Of a stretch of DNA of 64,000 nt, positions 19,878-30,143 are shown one piece after another. Both the position numbers and the translations under genes were made by a program. The first letter of the stretch is position 1, and each line of letters starts with the position of its first letter. The stretch spans positions 16,395 through 80,394 of the forward strand of contig NW_026516368.1 of the NCBI RefSeq assembly GCF_025602895.1, read 5' to 3'. The notes below the pieces were generated by a model, which was not told where the DNA came from, ran no database searches, and was given only the letters and a program-made list of their open reading frames with translations. Source of the stretch: Polychytrium aggregatum (lineage: Eukaryota > Chytridiomycota > Chytridiomycetes > Polychytriales).

Positions 19878-22800
19878 GTGGCTCTGGAGCCCTAGTAGGA
19901 GACCAACGCCGTGGATTGCTCAATGCAGTCCACGCGTCTCCAGAGGAAGTTCACCTCGCCCCCTCCCCCGAAGGAGAAACAAACCAAGTGTTGTGCGTCG
20001 TGCGAGAGGTGCATGGTGGCGCAAGCCGCCTGCCTCTCCACGAACGTGAAGAGAAAACCAAAATTGAAAACCAAAACAAAAAAGAAAATCAAGAACCCTT
20101 GAGGGACAGGACCGCCTGTGCCCTCACCCCTGTCAAGTCGTGTGTGTCGGATGCTTCCGACATGTGTCCGCAAGCCGTGGACGTCGTGTGCAATGGCGTG
20201 CTGACGCCGCAGGCCCCCGCAATGGCCGAACCCTATCCAAAATGTCCGAGTGGCCGTGATGAAGCCAACCAAGACCAAGTGTCGCCCGTTCCCCCAAGTC
20301 AAGTCATGGTGCAGGAGGCTGTGCAGGAGGACCATGAAGAGTCCCTGCTGTACCTCCCTGCCACCGTCCAAGGTCACACCGTCCGAATGATGGTGGACTC
20401 TGGAGCAAGCTGCAACTTTGTCAGCAGACGCTTGCTCCAGGAGCTCAACATACATGCAACCAAGAAGAAGTCGCCGATGAGTGTGGCGCTTGCAGACGAT
20501 CGTGTGCAGCAGTGCACACACCAAGTGGTCCTGCGAGTGGCCCTCCATCCCAAGTACCATCCTGTCCTGTTGTTCCAAGTGATCGACACCAAGTTCGATG
20601 CCATCCTCGGCATGAGCTGGCTTGCTCGTGCCGAGCCGACTCCAGTCGTCGACTGGAAAGGCCGCACTGTCCGTGTTGGCCCTGACATTGTCCTGCAGGG
20701 CATGGCCTCACCCAACATGCCACCTCTCCTCTCAGCCATGCAATTCAAGAGGCTGATCAAGAAGGACACGTCGTTCCTCTGTGTCGTGCGTGAGGTCGAC
20801 GACACCGACCAAGCCGGTCCCGGTCCCCCGCCTGTGGTGACCAAGCTGCTCGACGAGTACAAGGACGTATTCCCCGACCAGTTGCCACAATGCCTGCCAC
20901 CCCAACGCACCGTCGATCATCGCATCGACATCGAACCAGGCTCGTCGCCTCCGTCAAGACCGACGTACCAACTGTCGCTGACGGAGATGGACGAACTCAA
21001 GCGCCAGTTGGATGACCTCCTCGCCCATGGGTTCATCCGCCCGAGCCAGTCACCGTATGGTGCACCAGTGCTCTTTGTCAAGAAGAAAGAAGGTGATCTC
21101 AGGATGTGCGTCGACTATCGCGCACTAAACAAACAGACCATCAAGAACACCTACCCGTTGCCCAGGATCGACGAGTTGATGGATCGTCTGAGTGGAGCAA
21201 AGGTCTTTAGCAAGATAGACCTCCGCTCAGGCTACCATCAGATCCGCATCCACGAGGATGATGTCCACAAGACCGCCTTCAGGACTCGCTACGGACTGTA
21301 CGAGTTCCTAGTGCTGCCGTTCGGATTGACGAACGCACCTGCCACGTTCATGCAGCTGATGAACGATGTGTTCCGCCAAGAGCTCGACAACTCTGTCATC
21401 GTGTACCTGGATGATATCCTTGTGTACAGCAAGGATGAAGCGACCCATGAAGGTCATGTCGCCCGCGTGCTGGCCAAGCTACGCGAGCACAAGTTGTATG
21501 CCAAACTGTCCAAGTGTGAGTTCTTCAAGAATCAAGTCCCGTTCCTGGGACACGTTGTCTCAGGAAGAGGAATCGAAGTCGACCCCGCCAAGGTCAAGTC
21601 TGTGGTCGAGTGGCCGCCGCTCGCATGCGTCTCTGACGTGCAGTCGTTTCTCGGTCTCGTCAACTACTACCGCCGATTCATCCCCGATCTGGCGCGCACT
21701 GCCGGTCCACTCACAGACCTACTCCGCAAAGAGTGCCCCTTCGTGTGGGACCACCCACAACGCCAAGCGTTCGAGACCCTCAAGCACGCCTTGACGAACG
21801 CTCCTGTCCTCGCTGTGTTCGACCCGAACACGGATGTCTCCGTGCACACCGACGCCTCCGACTTTGCGGTGGGAGCTGTTTTGATGCAGGAGGGAAGGCC
21901 CGTTGCCTTCGAGTCGCGCAAACTGTCCCAACACGAGATCAACTATCCCGTGCACGAGAAGGAGCAGCTTGCGATCATCTACGCGCTGCAGAAGTTCCGA
22001 GTGTACCTCCACGGTACCGCCAAGCCCTTCAAGATTGTGACGGACCACCAGTCACTGCGTTACCTCGACACCAAGAAGAACCTGAGCCGACGCCAAGCGC
22101 GATGGATGGAGTTCCTCGCCGAGTACAACTACGAGGTTGTATACCAGAAAGGCAAACTCAATGTGGTGCCTGACGCACTGTCCCGACGCCCCGACTACCA
22201 ATTGGCGTCACTGTACGAGTCGACTGTCAGTGTCGACAACACGATGCTGGATGTTGTCCGAGACAACATCGCCAACGACAAACAGTTCGGAGAACTGTTC
22301 CGAAAGGTGTCTAAGCTCCCCAAGGACGACGAATCATCCGAGTACACAGTGCGTGATGGCCTGCTCCTCCTGAAGAAGGACAGCCGTGTCTGTGTGCCGG
22401 ACATTCCGTCGTTGAAGACCAAGTTGCTCCAAGAGGTCCACGACTCGCCCCTCGCTGGACACTTTGGAGTCGAGAAGACATACGACCGACTGGCCAAAGT
22501 CGCATACTGGCCTGGAATGAAGCGCACCGTCGAGAAGTACATCGAGTCCTGCCATACCTGCAAGATGGTCAAGTCACGCACGACCCGAGAGCAAGGATTG
22601 CTGCAACCCCTGCCTGTTCCCGACCGCCCCTGGACCAGCATGTCCATGGATCTCATCACGCATCTACCGACGACCAAGTTGGACCACGATGCAATCGCTG
22701 TCTTTGTCGACAGGTTCAGCAAGATGGCACACTTTGTGCCGTGCCAGACGACATGCTCCGCGCCTGACCTTGCACTGCTGTTCTTCAAGCATGTGTTCAA

Positions 22801-23518
22801 GCACCACGGCCTCCCAAAGTCCATCGTCAGTGATCGAGACCCCCGATTCACCTCCTTGTTTTGGACAAGTCTGTTCGACCATCTCGGCACCAAGCTGAAC
22901 ATGTCAACCTCGCACCACCAACAAACGGATGGACAGTCCGAGCGGACGATCCGCACCCTCGAGCAATACCTGAGGACATACGCCTCGACCAGCCAAGACG
23001 ACTGGGACATACAGCTGAGTCATGCAGAGTTTGCATACAACACCGCCAAGTCGAGCACAACTGGCTTGAGCCCCTTTGAGGCGCTCTACGGATTCCAGCC
23101 TGATGTTCCCACCTCCTTGACACTGACCGAGTCCACGGCTGGATTGCCTCCCAAACCAAGTGCCTTTGTCAAAGATCATCAAGTCCGACACAAGATGATC
23201 GCCGACGCGCTCACGGATGCGCAACAAGTGATGGCGAAGTACTACGACCGCCGACACCAGGATGTCTCCTTTGAAGTTGGAGACCTTGTCTACCTGGACG
23301 CCGACAACATCAAGGTCCCCGAAGCCCAGTCAAAGAAGTTGTTGCCCAAGTACCGAGGACCGTTCAAGATAGCGGCCCGACCCAGTCCCCTCAACTACCT
23401 GTTGGACTTGCCACCTGGAAGCAAGCTCCATCCTGTCTTCCATGTGTCCAAGCTGCGTCGCCACACGACCCGCAGTCCAGCACAGTTCCCCGACGCCGAC
23501 GAAGGTGTCCCGGACGAC
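19841..23518 (+). CDS. pol: Pol of A4, main part (split by C1)
   Basis: The -1 frame after the A4 slippery site carries protease, RT, RNase H, integrase and GPF module, identical in reading to A2, up to VPDD at 23518. The C1 element then interrupts it with duplication ACGAC. The chromodomain-coding remainder lies at 29238-29497. If the recombination model is right, the 3' part of this gene derives from A3 and the 5' part from A4. Confidence 0.93.
19856..19899 (+). other. -1 ribosomal frameshift signal of A4
   Basis: GGGAAAC 19856-19862, 7-nt spacer, hairpin 19870-19899; same bases as in A2 and A3. Confidence 0.9.
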
Positions 23519-23984
23519 TGTCAGATCACGGGATCAAGAGGAGATCAAAAGAAAAAGATAGAGAAGGGTTTTATTGATCTTAGCGAGGCTAGGATCTAGA
23601 GTCAAGTGTGTCTGGGGTCGAAGGTGATGACCAGAAACATGAGCGGGTGAAGGCGGGCTATTTATCTGTCTGGCGGTCCCGGAGGCGAAGCCTGCCGCAG
23701 CGGGGGCGAAGCAGCGGAGGCGGCGGGACAGCAGCCAGGCAGCAACGGCTAACCGGAGAAACATGTGAAAGTCTGACAAATGCTCGGTGGCTGACAAATG
23801 CGGGTGACACAGCGTCTGACTAATGCATGGTCGATGACAAATGCAGGGAAAACAGAGCGGCGTGTGCAACATGAGAGCAAGGAAAAAGGAAAGGCGTCAC
23901 AGGACAAAGGAAAAGGAAAGTGTGCGACGCAAACAGTGACACAAGTGCGACGGTGCAGCTAGGCGGGCAGAGCGATCTGTGACA
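23519..23984 (-). repeat. 3' LTR of C1 (466 bp)
   Basis: Sense TGTCACAGATCG...ATCTGACA. The polypurine tract (sense CTGGGGGGGA, 23985-23994) is adjacent. It contains four TGACAAATGC-type repeats (23774-23844, + strand reading). Confidence 0.97.
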
Positions 23985-24018
23985 TCCCCCCCAGAAAAAT
24001 TGTGCTCAAGTCAAACCA

Positions 24019-27000
24019 TCAATTTTTCGATCCCGAGTTGCGTTGCACTTGTGCTTGGCAAAGGTCGATCAGTGTGTCCATTTCCGGAAGGTTGCGGTTG
24101 CGGCTGAGGAAGTCGTGGATATCTGCGAGTCCTCCATCCAAGAGTTCGGCCAGTGGTGCCCACGAGTCGTAAGATGGGTCGTATCCCTGCCAGCGGAGCA
24201 AGAACTCGTGTCGATATCCAGGAAGTCGACGTCGTCGGTTGATCCTGTGTCCAATGATCGCTTCGAACACTGATTCGTCGTTGTGGTTGGGTCCGGGTTC
24301 ATCAAACACAAGTTGGTCGGTCGATGGTGTGTTGTAGGGGACGAGGGCGGAAGCGGGGAGTTCGGTTGTAAATCGGAGGGTCCTCGGGAGTCGAAGTCGA
24401 TATCCAGTCGTTCCGATCTTCTCGATGATCTTGAAGGGTCCCAAGTACGGCATCCGCATCTTGGAGGGTGTGACGTCGTCCGTGCTGAAGTGATACGCGG
24501 TCGTGTCGATCAGGACTTGGTCGCCAATGTCGTAGCTGATATCGCGTCGATGTCGGTTGGCGTAGTACAGGGCCCGGTCCTGGGCCTTGCCGATGTTGTC
24601 CGAGACCAAGTCCAGAGTCGCTTGCATCTCCTCGATCGACTGTGCTGCAGGGTTGGACTCGGCGATGATGTCGGTGTTGGCAGGAGTGCGAGGATGCTGA
24701 CCGTGCATCAGGAAGAAGGGCGAATGTCCAGTCGAAGCTGAGCTGTGTGAGTTGAGCGCGAACTGGATGTATGGCACTTGATCGATCCAGCGGGAGCCGA
24801 GGGCCAGAGTCGAACAGCGGATGGCCTCGGCGACGGTTGCCACAAAGCGTTCGACTTGTCCGGCGGCCTCGTGGTGGTGGGCAAAGGCGATCCGGAGTTC
24901 GGTCTTGAGCAGAGTGTTAAGTCCTGTCCAGAAGGCCGACCGGAAGCGTGTGTCGTGATCCGAGATGAAAGTGCCGGCGAGTCCAAAGTGCACAAAGACA
25001 TCGCGGAAGTACTGGCGGGCGACGTCTTCGGCCGAGTCGGTCTTGTTGCCAGGAACCAGGACGACGTACTTGGTGAGGGAGTCGACAAAGATCGTGATCG
25101 AGTTGAAGGTGCGTCCCGAGAGTGAGTCCGTGACAGGCGGGAGTCCGAGGATGAAGTCGAGGGCGACAGTGTCCATCTTGCGGGTGGCCACAGGGATCCG
25201 GGAGAAGTGACCGTATGCTTGTTGTCGTCGGATCTTGGCTCGCTGGCAGATGTCGCAGTGCGAGACCCACTCGGCAATGTCCTTGGACATGGCGGGCCAG
25301 TAGTAGTGTGTCGAGATGGCCTTGTAGAGCGTGTTGGTGCCGGGGTGAGCTGCACAGACAGAGTCGTGGTGGTCCTTGATGATCGAGATGCGGAGGTCCT
25401 TGCCGGGGATGCAGATGCGGGTCGAGTCGAAGTAGAGAATCCCGTGTCGAAGTGAGAAGCGGTGCAGCTGTGCCTTCATCCACGGCTTGAGTCCGTCGGT
25501 CGAGTTGTCGCGGAGGACCGAGATCAGTGCTGACAGGATCGGGTCGGAGCTGTACTGAGTGCGGATGGTGTCCAAGAGATCGTCGGGCGGGGGTCCGAGG
25601 TTGACAATCGCGTTGATGATCGAGACTTGGACGGCCTTGGAGATGGCTGTCGGTGTGCGCGAGAGCACGTCGGCGACCTTGTTCCACGAGCCGGGGATCC
25701 ACTGGATCTCGAGGTCAAAGTCCAGCATCGTGTCGATGGCTCGCTGTTGGCGCTTGTTGAGGGTCTTGGAGTCGAGGATGTGCTTGAGCGCCTTCTGGTC
25801 GGTGTGGAGGAAGACTTTGCGGCCGACGAGGTAGTTCTTGAACTTGTCGAGGTGGCGGGTGATCGACAGCAGCTCGCCGTTGTAGGGCGAGTAGTTGAGT
25901 TCGGATCCGTGCAGTTTCTGCGAGTTGAAAGCGATGGGGCGCACCGTGCCGGATCCGTCCATGTCCTGCCCGATCCATCCACCAATCGATGCGCTTGACT
26001 CGGACCAGTCGGTGAAGAGGTGAATGTCCTTGTCCGGGTTGACCATGTGCAGCGACTGAGGCGAGAGCAACTTGAGCTGCTCGAAGGCGGCGATGGCGTT
26101 GTCGTCCCAGACGACGGACTTGGTCGAGTTGGCGGAGCGGGTGGTGATCAGAGTCGAGAGTGGACCGGCGAGGGCAGCGTAGCCAGGGACAAAGCTCATG
26201 ATGGTGTTGGTCAAGCCGAGGAAGCTGCGGAGTTCGTGTTCGGTCGTTGGTCGCGGGTAGTTCTTGATGGCGTCGATGCGCGAGGGATGCACTTGGATGC
26301 GTCCTTCGCCGATGATGAAGCCGAGATAGGTGACGGTCGAGTTGAAGAACGAACACTTCTCGGGTCGGATCTTGAAGCCGTGTCGGTGGATCTTGTCGAG
26401 GACCAGTTCGATGTGGCGGATGTGCTGGTCCTCGTCCTCGGATGCGATCAGGATGTCGTCGATGTAGACGAACACAAAGTCGTCGATGAACTCGCGGAAG
26501 ATGTCGTTCATCGCGGCTTGGAACACGGAGGGACTGTTGGCGAGGCCGAAGGGCATCACAAGCCACTCAAAGTGGCCGTACTTGGTCCTGAAGGCCGTCT
26601 TGGGGGTGTCGGCGTCGGCAATGCGGATCTGGTGGAATCCGCGTTGCAAGTCGAGCTTGGAGAAGACACGGCACTTGGACAGGCGGTCGATGATCTCGCG
26701 CATGTTGGGCAGCGCGGTGCGGTCCTTGACGGTGATCTTGTTGAGGGCGCGGAAGTCAAAGACGAGTCGGAACTTGTCGCCCTGCTTGACCCAGAAGATC
26801 GGTGCGCCGAAGGGCGAGACGGACTTGCGGATGTGGCCGATCCGGAGCAATCGGTCGAGTTCGTCTTTGAGACGAGCGAGTTCTTCGGCCGACATTTGGT
26901 AGAGCGACGACCAGGTTGGCTTGGCAGAGTCGTCGAGTCGGATGTTCATGTCGATGCCGGGTCGGTGAGGCGGGAGTTCCTTGAGTTCGTTGAAGGCATC

Positions 27001-27828
27001 GCGGTACTTTGCGATGATGGATCGGTGTTCGGGGGTCAGTGGTTCGAGGACACGGGCAAGTTGGGCAACGGGGTCGTAGGGTTCAACAGCAACTGTATTC
27101 AAGTCACTGCTCAGAGTACAAACATACACGGCGCCGGGAGTCGAAGCCAGTGCGTTGATCTGCTGGGTCGACATGTGGTACTGGGATCGGAGTTCGAGGG
27201 TCGTGAGTGGCATTCCGGTGTCGGGTCGCGATGCCGTCCAAGTGTGGTGCTTCCCGTCGATCGAGAACTTGATTCGGTTGGAGGGCCAGTCGATCTCGGG
27301 GTTGGTCTGGTCGAGCCAGTTCTTGCCGAGGATAACGTCCCAGGTGAGTGGCGCGGTGAAGAGGTTGATGCGGGCGTGGTAGTCGTGGATGGTGAGGTCG
27401 ACGGGATCGGTGACGGAGGACGGGAAGGACTTGCCGTTGGGCATCGTGACGGCGTTGGCGGTGGTCTTGGTTCGAAGGTCGAGGGTCGAGGCGAGGGTCT
27501 CGGAGATGTGCGAGTTGGTCGCACCAGGGTCGATGAGGACGGTGATCGGGGAGCCGTTGAGGGTGGCGTCGATCACAAGCAGTCCCTTGCCGTGGTTGGC
27601 GGCAATGCGGTGGGGTTCGTCGATGAGAGAGTTGATCAGGTGAGGTCCGGTGGCGAGAGTCAATAGTTCAGCGTCGGGGGTCGGAGTCGGATGGCGGCAA
27701 CTCGCCGGGTCCTTCAGAGGTCGTAGTATCCAGGGGTTGCCGCCTCGTCGTTTCCCTGATCTTCGTAGAAGGTGGCCTGGTCGGCGGTCTCGACGATGGC
27801 GTTGATGCGGGGCTGGTTCAAGGGACAC
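24019..27828 (-). CDS. pol: Pol polyprotein of C1
   Basis: 1269 codons from a GTG inside the gag end; expression needs the frameshift at 27750-27756. Domain order and residues are as described for C2 (31087-34896), with the same sequence as far as I can read. The stop TGA lies 34 bases before the 3' LTR. No break. Confidence 0.96.
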   Translation of the reverse strand: MSLEPAPHQRHRRDRRPGHLLRRSGKRRGGNPWILRPLKDPASCRHPTPTPDAELLTLATGPHLINSLIDEPHRIAANHGKGLLVIDATLNGSPITVLIDPGATNSHISETLASTLDLRTKTTANAVTMPNGKSFPSSVTDPVDLTIHDYHARINLFTAPLTWDVILGKNWLDQTNPEIDWPSNRIKFSIDGKHHTWTASRPDTGMPLTTLELRSQYHMSTQQINALASTPGAVYVCTLSSDLNTVAVEPYDPVAQLARVLEPLTPEHRSIIAKYRDAFNELKELPPHRPGIDMNIRLDDSAKPTWSSLYQMSAEELARLKDELDRLLRIGHIRKSVSPFGAPIFWVKQGDKFRLVFDFRALNKITVKDRTALPNMREIIDRLSKCRVFSKLDLQRGFHQIRIADADTPKTAFRTKYGHFEWLVMPFGLANSPSVFQAAMNDIFREFIDDFVFVYIDDILIASEDEDQHIRHIELVLDKIHRHGFKIRPEKCSFFNSTVTYLGFIIGEGRIQVHPSRIDAIKNYPRPTTEHELRSFLGLTNTIMSFVPGYAALAGPLSTLITTRSANSTKSVVWDDNAIAAFEQLKLLSPQSLHMVNPDKDIHLFTDWSESSASIGGWIGQDMDGSGTVRPIAFNSQKLHGSELNYSPYNGELLSITRHLDKFKNYLVGRKVFLHTDQKALKHILDSKTLNKRQQRAIDTMLDFDLEIQWIPGSWNKVADVLSRTPTAISKAVQVSIINAIVNLGPPPDDLLDTIRTQYSSDPILSALISVLRDNSTDGLKPWMKAQLHRFSLRHGILYFDSTRICIPGKDLRISIIKDHHDSVCAAHPGTNTLYKAISTHYYWPAMSKDIAEWVSHCDICQRAKIRRQQAYGHFSRIPVATRKMDTVALDFILGLPPVTDSLSGRTFNSITIFVDSLTKYVVLVPGNKTDSAEDVARQYFRDVFVHFGLAGTFISDHDTRFRSAFWTGLNTLLKTELRIAFAHHHEAAGQVERFVATVAEAIRCSTLALGSRWIDQVPYIQFALNSHSSASTGHSPFFLMHGQHPRTPANTDIIAESNPAAQSIEEMQATLDLVSDNIGKAQDRALYYANRHRRDISYDIGDQVLIDTTAYHFSTDDVTPSKMRMPYLGPFKIIEKIGTTGYRLRLPRTLRFTTELPASALVPYNTPSTDQLVFDEPGPNHNDESVFEAIIGHRINRRRRLPGYRHEFLLRWQGYDPSYDSWAPLAELLDGGLADIHDFLSRNRNLPEMDTLIDLCQAQVQRNSGSKN
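27693..27756 (-). other. -1 ribosomal frameshift signal of C1
   Basis: Sense GGGAAAC (27750-27756), 5-nt spacer GACGA, then GGCGGCAAC (27736-27744) pairing with GTTGCCGCC (27693-27701). The gag TGA lies in the 34-nt loop. Confidence 0.88.
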
Positions 27829-28772
27829 TGCGAGGCGATGTGGCCGAACTTGCGGCAGCGGAAGCAGCCTCCGTTACGGCGGAGGTACTCCTTCTCGCGG
27901 TCGGTGAGCTTCTTGATCGGGCGCATGTCGACGTTGTCGAGGTCCATGGCGTTGGGGTCACGTGCGGGAGGCTGGGTCGGCTGGAAGGCGGGACGAGGAG
28001 GACGGACCATTGGGCGGAACTGCGGCTGACCAGGTGGAGCGCGGAAGAGAGGAGGTCGCTGGAACTGGAGCTCGCGGAAGGGTTGATCGCGGAACTGAGT
28101 GCGAGCGGGCTGCTGCATCAGGGGTTGCGATTGACCCATAATGGACTCGTATCGCTCGGCGAGGGCCATGGCATCTTCGAGGGTGGCTGTGTTGGAGTCA
28201 AGCTTCCATTCGACTTCGATGCGCACCCTGTGCTTGAGCTTGGTGAGGTAGCGCTGCAGGTTCTGGCGGTTGTTGCTGAAGTGGGGCAGCTCGAGGAGGA
28301 GATCGCGGAAGCGAGAGTTGAACTGCTCGACGGAGCCGGTGTGGCGCAGTGCTTCGAACTCATCCTCGGTGGTGCGCAGCGAGGTGGACGGAAGGAAGGT
28401 GTCGCGGACGAGGGACAGGACGGCGGCCGGGGTCAGGTTGTCGAGTTGCTTGCCCTGGGACCAGAGGCGCCACCAGGTCTTGGCCTTGCCCTTGAGGTTC
28501 ATGGCGACGGTGGCGACAGCGGTGGCGTCATCGAGACTGTGGAAGGCAATGTACTCGGTCATTGAGAAGACAAACTCGTCAACGACAGCAGCCTTACGCT
28601 CGCCAGTGAAGGCGTCGGGGAGCGGGATCTTGGGACGCTTGAAACCGGGAGGGACCGTGGGGAGATTCGGCTGGGCAGTCAGGGCGGAGAGGACCAGGGC
28701 GCGGTCCTCGAGCGATAGTTGTTCAAGGGCCTGGAGACAGGCATTGACGGCGGGATCGTCCGATGCTACCAT
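27714..28772 (-). CDS. gag: Gag of C1
   Basis: 352 residues; the A of the ATG is the last base of the 5' LTR (28772). Same reading as the C2 Gag, described in full at 30143-31201. Confidence 0.96.
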   Translation of the reverse strand: MVASDDPAVNACLQALEQLSLEDRALVLSALTAQPNLPTVPPGFKRPKIPLPDAFTGERKAAVVDEFVFSMTEYIAFHSLDDATAVATVAMNLKGKAKTWWRLWSQGKQLDNLTPAAVLSLVRDTFLPSTSLRTTEDEFEALRHTGSVEQFNSRFRDLLLELPHFSNNRQNLQRYLTKLKHRVRIEVEWKLDSNTATLEDAMALAERYESIMGQSQPLMQQPARTQFRDQPFRELQFQRPPLFRAPPGQPQFRPMVRPPRPAFQPTQPPARDPNAMDLDNVDMRPIKKLTDREKEYLRRNGGCFRCRKFGHIASQCPLNQPRINAIVETADQATFYEDQGNDEAATPGYYDL

Positions 28773-29237
28773 GTCAGATCACGGGATCAAGAGGAGATCA
28801 AAAGAAAAAGATAGAGAAGGGTTTTATTGATCTTAGCGAGGCTAGGATCTAGAGTCAAGTGTGTCTGGGGTCGAAGGTGATGACCAGAAACATGAGCGGG
28901 TGAAGGCGGGCTATTTATCTGTCTGGCGGTCCCGGAGGCGAAGCCTGCCGCAGCGGGGGCGAAGCAGCGGAGGCGGCGGGACAGCAGCCAGGCAGCAACG
29001 GCTAACCGGAGAAACATGTGAAAGTCTGACAAATGCTCGGTGGCTGACAAATGCGGGTGACACAGCGTCTGACTAATGCATGGTCGATGACAAATGCAGG
29101 GAAAACAGAGCGGCGTGTGCAACATGAGAGCAAGGAAAAAGGAAAGGCGTCACAGGACAAAGGAAAAGGAAAGTGTGCGACGCAAACAGTGACACAAGTG
29201 CGACGGTGCAGCTAGGCGGGCAGAGCGATCTGTGACA
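28772..29237 (-). repeat. 5' LTR of C1 (466 bp)
   Basis: Partner of 23519-23984; followed on the sense strand by the TGGTAGCATCGGA primer site (28759-28771). Confidence 0.97.
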
Positions 29238-29497
29238 ACGACGCACCACTGGAAGACGACCTCGGACAATACTATACTCAAGAATATGAAGTCGAAAGGA
29301 TCGTGAGGCACAAGAAAGTGGCTGATGGGTCACTTCGGTTTTATGTCAAGTGGGTTGGTTACCCACACTCGGGCAACACATGGCAAACACTGGAGGACTT
29401 GTCCCATGCACCCGAGGAGCTGAGTAAATACGGTAAACACCTCGAGGAGCCCCAAATAAAGAGCACACGCAGGGCTCCTCGCAGGAAGCCTTCTTAA
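29238..29497 (+). CDS. pol: Pol of A4, C-terminal part with chromodomain
   Basis: Resumes A4 pol with the ACGAC duplication, encodes the acidic [14 protein letters not shown] stretch and the chromodomain (YEVERIV...VKWVGY...NTW), and ends at TAA 29495-29497. It cannot be translated with the rest because C1 lies between. Confidence 0.92.
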
Positions 29498-29677
29498 GTG
29501 TGGGAGTGTAGGAGATGGTATCTCCGACGCTGTGCTGCGCGTACTGCGCGTACTGCGCGGCGCAGTGGGTCGTGACCTGTGCTGCACTTTGCGTTTTCAC
29601 GCACCGCAGGCAGGCCACCGCAGGGTATACCTGCGGGTTGCCCCCGTTCCCCCCGTTTGTCTGGAGTTCGGTTTTAT

Positions 29678-30143
29678 TGTCACTGATCGCTCTGCCCGCC
29701 TAGCTGCACCGTCGCACTTGTGTCACTGTTTGCGTCGCACACTTTCCTTTTCCTTTGTCCTGTGACGCCTTTCCTTTTTCCTTGCTCTCATGTTGCACAC
29801 GCCGCTCTGTTTTCCCTGCATTTGTCATCGACCATGCATTAGTCAGACGCTGTGTCACCCGCATTTGTCAGCCACCGAGCATTTGTCAGACTTTCACATG
29901 TTTCTCCGGTTAGCCGTTGCTGCCTGGCTGCTGTCCCGCCGCCTCCGCTGCTTCGCCCCCGCTGCGGCAGGCTTCGCCTCCGGGACCGCCAGACAGATAA
30001 ATAGCCCGCCTTCACCCGCTCATGTTTCTGGTCATCACCTTCGACCCCAGACACACTTGACTCTAGATCCTAGCCTCGCTAAGATCAATAAAACCCTTCT
30101 CTATCTTTTTCTTTTGATCTCCTCTTGATCCCGTGATCTGACA
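29678..30143 (+). repeat. 5' LTR of C2 (466 bp)
   Basis: TGTCACTGATCG...ATCTGACA. TATA-like GATAAATAG at 29996-30004, AATAAA at 30087-30092, and a 12-codon upstream ORF plus stop at 30022-30060. Confidence 0.97.
29818..29888 (+). promoter_or_regulatory. Four-fold GCATTTGTCA repeat in the C LTR
   Basis: GCATTTGTCA at 29818, 29861 and 29879 and GCATTAGTCA at 29836; starts are 18, 25 and 18 bases apart. The block lies ~110 bases upstream of the TATA-like box, where enhancer sites are expected. The binding factor is unknown. The same block is present in every full C LTR. Confidence 0.65.

Larger units (their letters stand above)
23519..29237 (-). mobile_element. Complete family C chromovirus C1 (5719 bp)
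   Basis: 466-bp LTRs at 23519-23984 and 28772-29237, duplication ACGAC (23514-23518, 29238-29242), intact gag and pol. It interrupts A4 pol just before the chromodomain. Confidence 0.97.

Noticed and set aside
23805-23819. TGA-N9-TGA as a mating-type homeodomain binding site
   Set aside because: Six specified bases are expected often by chance; only noted under the repeat finding.
26020-27666. A 548-codon ORF antisense to family C pol, repeated in each C copy
   Set aside because: It mirrors the GC-rich third positions of pol, has no recognisable domain and low-complexity Gly/Val/Asp content, and appears only because pol is conserved.
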